Notes under the pieces: generated by a model
What the model saw: only the letters and a program-made list of their open reading frames with translations
What the model was told of the DNA's origin: nothing
Databases searched by the model: none
From: Synergistales bacterium
Lineage (GTDB): Bacteria > Synergistota > Synergistia > Synergistales > Aminobacteriaceae
DNA: 13,501 nt
Direction of reading: 5' to 3'
Assembly (NCBI GenBank): GCA_025997935.1
Contig: BNVG01000050.1
Span: forward strand, 1 to 13,501
Position numbers and translations under genes: made by a program
In this document: piece by piece, positions 6,693-13,099 of the stretch
Layout of the letters: every line of letters starts with the position of its first letter
How positions within the stretch are numbered: position 1 is the stretch's first letter

Positions 6693-7892
6693 CTAAAACA
6701 TGCAGAGCGTTATCGAACAGTTGTGAAATCTGTTCAGGGCTACCCCGTCTTTATAACGCACGGGGCCGACTTCGCCGTAGCAATATGTACCCATGAGCGA
6801 CGCCCCCTCGGGCAAGAGCGACGTGAGAATCGCCCCCTCGGCGTCAGACTCATGCCCCAAAATGAGGTTGCGCCCGCTACATGATACGCAGAACACCGTG
6901 GAATATGTATATCCTTCCTGCTTCGCCCCTTCGGCCAGAAGGGCGTTCATGGACTCCCTGCATGAGGTTTTGATGTCGTCCCTTTTGATAAGGCAGATAT
7001 TGCCGAGCGCGCCGACAGGCACGTCCCCGCCGAACATGCCGGCGCCTGTCTCGTGATCCAGCCCCACGATGTGGCGCATAATCGGGGCCTCGTCCTTGTC
7101 CTCGTTCTCGCGCGTCAGTTTCATGGGGTTTGCGTTAAACGCCAAAAGAATTTCGTCTACATTGGTGTTAAAACCGAAACCCTTTAGATATTCGATAAAC
7201 GTCTCGTCCCCCACGCGCCTGACGATATTGCCGGTGGCGTCGGTTATCCGGCGGACGCGCTCGGCGAAAGGCGACGTAACATGACGAATGGCGAACACAG
7301 GCTTGACGTTTCCCCAAACGCCGACTATGACTATGGAGTTATTATACGCCTCACCGGATAAAAACGTGCGCCCCTCGGTGTACTGATAGTCGTCCGAGGC
7401 GGCTCCTCCGATGATAGGGACGCCCGGGGCTTCTTCGGCCAGCGCGTCTGAGTAAGTATCGCCCGAAAACGACGCAACGCTCGGGCAGAAAGCGAACATC
7501 ACGCCCGGTTTTTCGTAGCCCTGCCCGGCGGCCTGCGACATTATCCTGCGATACGTGTCCTTGATTTCCTGAACGACGCCGTCCCCTTCAAGCGGTTTCG
7601 ATGCGGCGGCCCCAAACAGGCAGTCGTCAGACGTCAACACCGTCAGCATGGCGGCCGCCTCGTAACGCCCGCCTCTATCTAACGTGGCCAGCGATGTCAT
7701 GCCGGCCACCTCGAAGCCTAAAAGTTTTTTCAGTTCTCCCGTGACGGCCGCGCTGTCCATATCAGCGTCGCAGAACAAAACGCCAATGGAGTTCTCCTCA
7801 AATTTCAGCTTCTCTTTTATGGCGTCGGCAAGCTCCTGGGCGGCTATCTCCGCATCGTCTATCTCGTACGAAATCGCGACCGCGCTTTTCAT
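6693..7892 (-). CDS. FIST-domain (FIST_N + FIST_C) sensory protein
   Basis: A 399-residue protein of the FIST family (F-box and intracellular signal transduction), predicted from genome context studies to bind small ligands such as amino acids. The N-terminal FIST part covers about residues 30-225 with LFCDADMD, EVAGMTSLAT and GVPIIGGAASDDY. FIST_C covers about 226-385 and ends with the characteristic GTYCYGEVGPVRY and the closing FHNCSITLCMF strand. There is no signal peptide or transmembrane helix. GGAGGGG precedes the ATG at good spacing, and a promoter is predicted about 180-210 bp upstream. The downstream gene is a soluble hybrid histidine kinase on the same strand, a frequent FIST partner. 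I infer that ligand-bound FIST modulates that kinase. The ligand cannot be named from sequence, although KDG catabolic genes and an amidohydrolase are nearby. Confidence 0.9.
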   Translation of the reverse strand: MKSAVAISYEIDDAEIAAQELADAIKEKLKFEENSIGVLFCDADMDSAAVTGELKKLLGFEVAGMTSLATLDRGGRYEAAAMLTVLTSDDCLFGAAASKPLEGDGVVQEIKDTYRRIMSQAAGQGYEKPGVMFAFCPSVASFSGDTYSDALAEEAPGVPIIGGAASDDYQYTEGRTFLSGEAYNNSIVIVGVWGNVKPVFAIRHVTSPFAERVRRITDATGNIVRRVGDETFIEYLKGFGFNTNVDEILLAFNANPMKLTRENEDKDEAPIMRHIVGLDHETGAGMFGGDVPVGALGNICLIKRDDIKTSCRESMNALLAEGAKQEGYTYSTVFCVSCSGRNLILGHESDAEGAILTSLLPEGASLMGTYCYGEVGPVRYKDGVALNRFHNCSITLCMF

Positions 7893-7961
7893 AAAAATAC
7901 CCCTCCAATATCGTTTCCCTTAATTTTTTATTTCCATACCGACGCAAAAATTTTTACTTTA

Positions 7962-7991
7962 TTGAGAAATATCCGCTTTTTATTCTATCAT
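7962..7991 (+). promoter_or_regulatory. Predicted sigma70-type promoter for the asmA-like operon
   Basis: TTGAGA (7962-7967) and TATCAT (7986-7991) are separated by 18 bp; each hexamer matches the consensus in five of six positions. Transcription would begin near 7998, leaving a leader of about 130 nt before the ATG at 8128. The region is A/T rich, which raises the chance of false hits, but no better plus-strand pair was seen between 7893 and 8127. Confidence 0.5.
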
Positions 7992-8073
7992 CAAAAATTC
8001 GCTCACCCTTAGATAATGGAAAATTAAGAACATAAACACCATATCCGCCATAACCGTCGATAGAAGTGATAAG

Positions 8074-8102
8074 ATAATATTGACGTTCAAAAAAATATTC
8101 AA
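8074..8102 (-). promoter_or_regulatory. Predicted sigma70-type promoter for the FIST/hybrid kinase operon
   Basis: On the minus strand TTGAAT (8097-8102) and TATTAT (8074-8079) are separated by exactly 17 bp, matching the consensus in four and five positions. Transcription would begin near 8066, giving a leader of about 175 nt to the FIST start codon. It overlaps the upstream TTG that could otherwise be read as the asmA start, supporting the later ATG for that gene. No riboswitch or attenuator fold was recognised in the leader. Confidence 0.5.
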
Positions 8103-8127
8103 AAAAAATCGGAAAGTGGGTTCCGTA

Positions 8128-10647
8128 ATGGCGGAAGATTCGAGGACAAGAAGGCGGCGCAAAAAGAAAGAGCGGGTTTGGCCTTATATTCTCTTGGCGC
8201 TTTTTGGGCTGTGTGCGCTCGTCGCGGCGACGCTTTTTACGCTCGACATCGGCGCGGACGTAATAGCCGGCGTAGCGTCGCGAAACGCGCGCGAACACGG
8301 TATGGTTCTATCCGTCGAAAACGCCGCCGGCAATCCGTTCAAGGGCTACGTATTCAGCGGCGTAAAACTTTCGTCCCAAAAAGGCGAGCCTATTTTCTCC
8401 GCCGCCGACCTGTCAGGAACCCTCAACCTCGCGTCTATATTCCGCGCCATCCCGATTCTTGCCTCTGGCGGCGACTTTTCCTCCGTATTGTCGTCAAATT
8501 TCCCATTGGATAAAATTTCGACGACCGGCGCCCGCTTCGCTTCGCTGTGGGGCGCGGTTGACGCGAAAAGCGCCGCGGCGAGTTTCGCGGCGTTGGAGCA
8601 GGGCGGGTTCAGGCTCAAGCTCGACTTTGCTTGCGACTTGGCCTCAAATATCGGCGCTCTGCCCTTGACCGGCAAGCTCGACATCGATGTACCTACCGTC
8701 GCCGAGCTTGGTAGCGTCGAGATAAACAGAGGCGATATAACGCTTGGCAAGGGCGGCCTTGCCATAGTCGGAACGCTCAATCTCGGCTCCTCGCCGCCCC
8801 GTTTTGATATTCAGGCATCCGCAAGGGCCATAGACTTGTCTGAGTTATTGGCGCTTTTCTCGCAAAATTTACCCGAAAACTTCAAACCCTCGGATTACGA
8901 CGGCAAGACGGACGCCGATTTTTCGATAGACGGCTCGCTCGGCGACCTGACCGCCACGGGGAGCGTCGATTTTAAGGGCGGTAAACTCAACGGTTATCCG
9001 GTTTCATCTCTTTCGGCGCGAGTGAGGTACGCGGCCTCGCGTTTGTCCGTCGACAACCTCAAAACGGCGCTTTTCGGAGTGCCCCTCGAGGGATCCTTTT
9101 CGGCCGAGCCCAAAACGGGGGATTTCGCGTTTAAGTTAGACGGCGCGAACGCGCCCCTGTCAGAATTGGCCAAGCTCTATCCGGCTCTTGGAAAAGTCAG
9201 CGGCAACATCAAAAAATTCGCGCTCTCCCTCGGCGTGACGGGCGGCGTTCCGTCGGGCGCGGTGGAGCTTTCGTCCCCCCTCGTATCCGCGCTCGGCAAG
9301 AGCGTGGAAAACGTGGCCTTGCAGATCAAGTTAGACAAGAACGGCGTGGCGAGCGTCAGCGGCAAATTTGTTTTCGAGGGTTCTCAGGCGTTCGTTCAGG
9401 GAACCGTGCCGTCGGTTCTGTCATCCCCCACGCTCGACCTTACGGCCAACCTGAAAGACTTAGACGCCCGAAAAATCGCCGACTTTATTCCCGGAGGCAA
9501 AAATTACGCGCTCTCCGGCTCCGTGGCCGCGAATTTCGCCATAAAGGGCAAGTTCGACAACCCGACCGTCAGCGGCCAGCTAACCGCGCCCGTCTTTGCG
9601 GCTTTCGGCTATACGTTCTCCTCTCCGGGGATGTCGTTTGAATGGAAAAACAGCGCCATATCGGGCGTTTTCCGTACGACCTTTACAAATTTCTCCGGGC
9701 TGAAACTCTCAAATATATCCGTTCCGTTCGCGTATTCCGGCAACGCCGTCAAATCATCCAACGGCTCGCTCACGCTCTACGGCGGCAAGCTCGTCAACAA
9801 TTTCAACATTAACCTTGACAGCATGAAATGGAGCGACTCGTTCACCGCTACCAACTTTGACATAAACCCTCTCGTTCAGGACGTAAGCGGTAGCTTAGAC
9901 GGCAAGATAACGGGCAGGGGAAACCTATCGCTGAACTTAGGCGGCTCGGCCGACGCGACGCCGACTTACTCCGGCAAGGGGACTTTTACCGCGACGGACG
10001 GGGTGATAAGCGGCTTCGCCGGACTCACGACTGTAGCTAAGCTCTACAAAGTGGACGGGATACGTTACGTCAAAGTCAACGCCCCGCTGTCGATAGAGAC
10101 CGGAGCGCTCACTATCGCTAAAGGCTCGTCCGCCACGCCTCCCGATAACGACCCGCTATACAAAAGCGCCGTCCTGACCCGTGACGGAACCGTGACCTTA
10201 GACGACGCCGCGAAATTGGACTTCGACGCCGACATAAATGTCAACCTACAGCTCCTGAATGCCCTGACCGGCGGGGCGGCCGGCGGCATCGAGGCGCTCG
10301 ACAAAGGCGGAAACGTACTCGGCAACTTAGAGGACGCCCTGAAGGGCGCGCTCGGCGCGGTCGTCAAACAGGGGAGTAACGCGGACTTTCGCGTGGCGTC
10401 CGTCAGAATAGGCGGCACGAAAGACAAGCCGTCCGTAAGAGTGTTGAAAATTGGACAATCCACCGAGTCGGCTAAGCCTTCTGGGCCTGCCGCCCAGCCT
10501 GTTCAGCCGCTTTTGCCCAGCCAGCCCGCTCAGAGGCCCGTAAACGAAGGCGAAAAACAACCCGACAAGATCAAAGAAGCTCAGGAGAAAGTAGAAAAAG
10601 AGGTTCTGAGGGGCATAGATAATTTGCTCAACAGAAAGAAAAGATGA
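8128..10647 (+). CDS. AsmA-like / TamB-like envelope protein, inner-membrane anchored
   Basis: An 839-residue protein with a basic N-terminus (RTRRRRKKKER), one transmembrane helix at about residues 18-38 and a long periplasmic part made of repeated alternating amphipathic beta strands, typical of AsmA/TamB/YhdP-like bridge proteins. The AsmA-like C-terminal region lies at about residues 560-765 (GKITGRGNLSLNLGG, GKGTFTATDGVISG, and RIGGTKDKPSVRVLK near the end). Family members span the periplasm and are implicated in phospholipid transport to, and assembly of, the outer membrane. The last 60 or so residues are a Pro/Gln-rich spacer and a charged helix (KIKEAQEKVEKEVLRGIDNLL). The frame is open from a TTG at 8080, but I prefer the ATG at 8128: it places the basic stretch and anchor normally, and the TTG overlaps a divergent promoter. 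The ribosome-binding site is weak. The stop codon runs into the AGGAGG of the next gene. Confidence 0.85.
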   Translation: MAEDSRTRRRRKKKERVWPYILLALFGLCALVAATLFTLDIGADVIAGVASRNAREHGMVLSVENAAGNPFKGYVFSGVKLSSQKGEPIFSAADLSGTLNLASIFRAIPILASGGDFSSVLSSNFPLDKISTTGARFASLWGAVDAKSAAASFAALEQGGFRLKLDFACDLASNIGALPLTGKLDIDVPTVAELGSVEINRGDITLGKGGLAIVGTLNLGSSPPRFDIQASARAIDLSELLALFSQNLPENFKPSDYDGKTDADFSIDGSLGDLTATGSVDFKGGKLNGYPVSSLSARVRYAASRLSVDNLKTALFGVPLEGSFSAEPKTGDFAFKLDGANAPLSELAKLYPALGKVSGNIKKFALSLGVTGGVPSGAVELSSPLVSALGKSVENVALQIKLDKNGVASVSGKFVFEGSQAFVQGTVPSVLSSPTLDLTANLKDLDARKIADFIPGGKNYALSGSVAANFAIKGKFDNPTVSGQLTAPVFAAFGYTFSSPGMSFEWKNSAISGVFRTTFTNFSGLKLSNISVPFAYSGNAVKSSNGSLTLYGGKLVNNFNINLDSMKWSDSFTATNFDINPLVQDVSGSLDGKITGRGNLSLNLGGSADATPTYSGKGTFTATDGVISGFAGLTTVAKLYKVDGIRYVKVNAPLSIETGALTIAKGSSATPPDNDPLYKSAVLTRDGTVTLDDAAKLDFDADINVNLQLLNALTGGAAGGIEALDKGGNVLGNLEDALKGALGAVVKQGSNADFRVASVRIGGTKDKPSVRVLKIGQSTESAKPSGPAAQPVQPLLPSQPAQRPVNEGEKQPDKIKEAQEKVEKEVLRGIDNLLNRKKR

Positions 10648-10660
10648 GGAGGCGCTTATT

Positions 10661-11968
10661 TTGGATTGGAAAAACTTAGAACGTGAACTTATCGCCCTGC
10701 GGCGTGATTTTCACAAATACCCGGAGAGCGCCTGGACAGAGTTCCGCGCGTCGGCCATTATCGCGTCGCGCCTCGGCGAGCTTGGGTACAAGCTGTCTTT
10801 GGGGTTTGACAATATCGACGTTCAGTCCGTCATGGGGAGGCCCGACGAAGCGGAGATAGACCGGCAAATAGAGCGCTCCAAGGCGCAGTTGCCCAAGACA
10901 TGCGCGGACGGAGCCGGCCTCATAGATAAAATGCGAAGATACCCGGGGGTTGTGGGGATTCTCGATTCCGGTAAAAAGGGGCCTGTCATATCTCTCAGGT
11001 TCGACATAGACTGCGTGGACGTCAACGAAACGGACAAGAGCGAACATCGCCCGAACAAAGAGGGCTTCGCGAGCGTGAACGCCTGCCTCGATCACTCTTG
11101 CGGGCACGACGCCCACGCCGCCATAGGGCTTGGCTTGGCCACCGCGCTGATGGAAAGAAAAGACGAGCTTCGCGGAGAAATTCGCCTGATCTTCCAGCCC
11201 GGCGAAGAGGGTTGCCGCGGGGCTTACGCCATGACGCAAAAGGGCGTCGTCGACGGCTCCGACTATTTTCTGTCCATGCACATAGGCACGGGCGTACCAA
11301 GCGGCTCCTTTGGCCTGAACTCCCACGGGCATCTATGCACCACAAAATTCGACGCGGTTTTCACGGGGCGCGCCGCTCACGCGGCCGGCGCTCCGCAGGA
11401 GGGGAAAAACGCCCTTCTCGCCGCGGCCACAGCCGCCATCTCGCTTCACGCCATAGCGCCGCACAGCGACGGCCCGATGCGCGTCAACGTCGGCACGCTC
11501 CACGCCGGCACGGGACGCAACGTCATAGCTGACCATGCCGTAATGAAGGCCGAGACACGCGGGGAAAACCAGAAAATAGCCGACTACGTATACAAGAGAG
11601 CCTGCGAGGTCATCAGCGGCGCGGCGGCGATATACGAAACGGAGGTCAAAATCACAAAAGAGGGCTCCGGCACAAGCGCCGACGGCGACGTTGCGCTGGC
11701 CGAGAAGGTCGGCGCAGTTTTGCGCGCTTCCGGGCTATTCAGCTCGGTTTTGAACGACGTACCCGCCGCCGGAAGCGAGGACGCGACGTGGATGATGCGC
11801 CGCGTACAGGAACAGGGCGGACAGGCGCTTTATATGGCCTTGGGCTCGGACATCACCGCGCCGCACCACAACGGCGCGTTCGACTTGGATGAAAGCGCGA
11901 TGATAAACGGCGTTAGGGCTTTGGACGCGATTGTTGGCGAGCTTTCAAAATCGGAGGGAAAATCATGA
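10661..11968 (+). CDS. M20-family metallo-amidohydrolase, AbgA-like (p-aminobenzoyl-glutamate hydrolase subunit A-like)
   Basis: A 435-residue metal-dependent amidohydrolase, almost the same length as E. coli AbgA (436) and close to it over the whole length as far as I can recall that sequence (e.g. RRDFHKYPESAWTEFR, IFQPGEEGCRGAYAM, HIGTGVPSG, LHAIAPHS, RVNVGTLHAGTGRNV, AGSEDATWMMRRVQ). Likely metal ligands are H149 in SCGHDAHAAIG, the E182/E183 pair, H207 in MHIG and H402/H403. AbgA with AbgB cleaves p-aminobenzoyl-glutamate to p-aminobenzoate and glutamate; other relatives hydrolyse N-acyl amino acids or indole-acetyl conjugates, so the substrate is uncertain. No AbgB or AbgT partner is visible. 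Translation starts at TTG 10661, chosen because a perfect AGGAGG (10647-10652) lies 8 nt upstream. It follows the asmA-like stop by 13 bp and overlaps the next gene by ATGA. Confidence 0.9.
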   Translation: MDWKNLERELIALRRDFHKYPESAWTEFRASAIIASRLGELGYKLSLGFDNIDVQSVMGRPDEAEIDRQIERSKAQLPKTCADGAGLIDKMRRYPGVVGILDSGKKGPVISLRFDIDCVDVNETDKSEHRPNKEGFASVNACLDHSCGHDAHAAIGLGLATALMERKDELRGEIRLIFQPGEEGCRGAYAMTQKGVVDGSDYFLSMHIGTGVPSGSFGLNSHGHLCTTKFDAVFTGRAAHAAGAPQEGKNALLAAATAAISLHAIAPHSDGPMRVNVGTLHAGTGRNVIADHAVMKAETRGENQKIADYVYKRACEVISGAAAIYETEVKITKEGSGTSADGDVALAEKVGAVLRASGLFSSVLNDVPAAGSEDATWMMRRVQEQGGQALYMALGSDITAPHHNGAFDLDESAMINGVRALDAIVGELSKSEGKS

Positions 11969-12540
11969 ACAGGAAAAATCTCGGTGCGCGTCTTGGGCTA
12001 TACCCGACGCCGGTCGTGGTCGTAGGGACTTACGACAAGGACGACAAGCCAAACCTCATAACTTTGGCGTGGGCGGGGATATGTTGCTCAGAGCCGCCTT
12101 GTCTGCAAATTTCCGTCCGCAAGGAGCGCCATTCCTGGAGCGCCATAACGGAGCGCGGCGCGTTCAGCGTAAACGTGCCTTCAAAAAAATACGTGGTCGA
12201 GACGGACTACATAGGCATAGCCTCCGGGCGTAGCGCGGACAAGTTCGCCGCAACTGGGCTTACGCCTGTAAAGGGAGAGCTTGTGGACGCGCCGCTCGTG
12301 GCGGAGTTTCCCGTGTCGATGGAGTGCAAGCTGAAGCACAGCATTGAGGTCGGCAGCCATGACTTGTTTGTCGGCGAGATAGTCGCCTGCTGGATAGACG
12401 AGGACGCGCCCAAAGAGGGGACGAAAGTGCGGGCCGAGAAAATAGACCCGCTTCTCTATATGCCGGGCGGGGAGTATTTCGGGATAGGGGAATTTATCGC
12501 GGGCGGTTATACGCTCGGGAAAAAACTCATTGAGAAATAA
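11965..12540 (+). CDS. Flavin reductase-like / flavoredoxin-type FMN-binding protein
   Basis: A 191-residue protein of the flavin reductase-like FMN-binding split barrel family. Features: YPTPVVVVGTYDKDDKPNLITLAW at the N-terminus (11-36; residues of the first barrel strands), EPPCLQISVRKERHSW (43-58), the FSVNVPS strand at 67-73 followed by a YVVETDYIGIASGR loop, DKF at 92-94, and a VGEIVACW strand at 136-143. Flavoredoxins of anaerobes carry FMN and act in electron transfer or disulfide reduction; a true NAD(P)H flavin reductase role is also possible. GGAGGG precedes the ATG, which overlaps the amidohydrolase stop (ATGA), so translation is coupled. It is the last gene of the asmA-like operon and abuts insertion-sequence material 6-15 bp after its stop. 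Confidence 0.88.
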   Translation: MNRKNLGARLGLYPTPVVVVGTYDKDDKPNLITLAWAGICCSEPPCLQISVRKERHSWSAITERGAFSVNVPSKKYVVETDYIGIASGRSADKFAATGLTPVKGELVDAPLVAEFPVSMECKLKHSIEVGSHDLFVGEIVACWIDEDAPKEGTKVRAEKIDPLLYMPGGEYFGIGEFIAGGYTLGKKLIEK

Positions 12541-12545
12541 TATTT

Positions 12546-12554
12546 CGTAGGGGC
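12546..12554. repeat. Half-copy of the GTAGGGGC palindromic repeat at the IS edge
   Basis: CGTAGGGGC here equals the reverse complement of the right arm and flank of the palindrome at 2765-2788. Here the other arm is missing: the sequence switches to a CTGTAACAAAACC stretch that looks like an IS end. GTAGGGG can pair imperfectly (one mismatch) with CCCCCAC at 12566-12572. Nine bases is short and could match by chance. Confidence 0.4.
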
Positions 12555-12575
12555 CTGTAACAAAACCCCCACAAC

Positions 12576-12627
12576 ACACCGACAAAATATGTGCAAAATC
12601 TTCGGATTTTGCACATATTTTTGGTGT
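12576..12627. terminator. Long UUCG-capped hairpin, probable bidirectional terminator / IS insulation
   Basis: A perfect 17-bp stem (AAAATATGTGCAAAATC, 12584-12600, with its complement at 12605-12621) is closed by the stable tetraloop TTCG. It is extended by ACACC/GGTGT (12576-12580 with 12623-12627) across a small internal loop. Four A's before and five T's after the stem allow termination on both strands. It ends transcription of the asmA-like operon and, lying between the presumed IS end and the transposase promoter, could shield the transposase from outside read-in. Confidence 0.8.
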
Positions 12628-12646
12628 CTGTCACGAATGAGGATTG

Positions 12647-12652
12647 TATAAT
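12647..12652 (+). promoter_or_regulatory. -10 element of transposase promoter
   Basis: A perfect TATAAT lies 51 bp before the transposase ATG. The -35 is unconvincing: TTGGTG (12621-12626) is 20 bp away and within the base of the hairpin. AGGGAG near 12688-12693 can serve as ribosome-binding site for the ATG at 12703. Confidence 0.5.
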
Positions 12653-12702
12653 ATAGGCCATAGAGAGTATAGTGACCATGCATATTTAGGGAGTGTTTTA
12701 GT

Positions 12703-13062
12703 ATGGACAAACGAGCGGCGTTCAAACCATACCAACAGAATCAAATGGTATTTTTACCAACGGATCTAAACGAACTAATACCGCAAAATCATATGGTACG
12801 GGTAGTAGACAAAGCAGTAGAAACCATGAACACTAAACCGCTGTTTGACCGTTACCACGGAGGCGGTACGAGCGCGTACAACCCGGTGATGATGTTGAAA
12901 GTCATAATGTACGCCTATGCCGATGGTATTTATTCAAGTCGTAAGATAGCCAAGGCAACAAGGGAAAATATCAATTTTCTTTGGCTGACAGGCAGTGTTC
13001 AGTTAGATTTTATGACTATAAACAGATTCAGGAGTGAACGGTTGAAAGATATAGTTAATTAA
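12703..13062 (+). pseudogene. IS1182-family transposase, N-terminal fragment
   Basis: 119 codons matching the conserved N-terminal region (DUF772-type) of IS1182-family transposases: FKPYQQNQMVFLPTDLNELI, the NHMVRVVD stretch, YNPVMMLKVIMYAYADGIYSSRKIAKATREN and INFLWLTGSVQLDFMTINRF, ending RSERLKDIVN then TAA. Complete family members are roughly 450-550 residues with a DDE catalytic core after this region, so nothing catalytic remains. The similarity stops within a few codons of the stop, and IS630-type coding sequence begins about 40 bp later, indicating a rearrangement or insertion rather than a point mutation. The peptide, if made, would be inactive as a transposase. Confidence 0.85.
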
Positions 13063-13099
13063 TTTAAGTACGCATAAATAGCATCAGCCAATGTCCTGA

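Larger units (their letters stand above)
12555..13062 (+). mobile_element. Left part of an IS1182-family-like insertion sequence, 3' part lost
   Basis: From about 12555 the sequence changes character: a possible IS end (CTGTAACAAAACCCC), a long hairpin, a strong -10 and a truncated transposase of IS1182 type. Base composition is clearly more A/T rich than in the preceding operon. The left boundary is a guess from the break in the palindromic repeat; the right inverted repeat is absent because the element breaks off around 13050-13065. Target duplications cannot be checked within the window. Confidence 0.6.

Noticed and set aside
7954..8298. Minus-strand small open frames across the divergent promoter region as possible leader peptide genes
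   Set aside because: The predicted peptides are Phe/Ile/Tyr-rich low-complexity translations of A/T tracts. They extend into the asmA-like coding start and lack a ribosome-binding site.
10676..11332. Minus-strand open frame (218 codons) opposite the AbgA-like gene
   Set aside because: The plus strand matches AbgA over its full length; the antisense product shows no recognisable motif.
12555..12702. CRISPR, tRNA or riboswitch in the intergenic hairpin region
   Set aside because: There is a single inverted repeat only, no repeat-spacer periodicity and no cloverleaf; terminator plus IS leader explains it.
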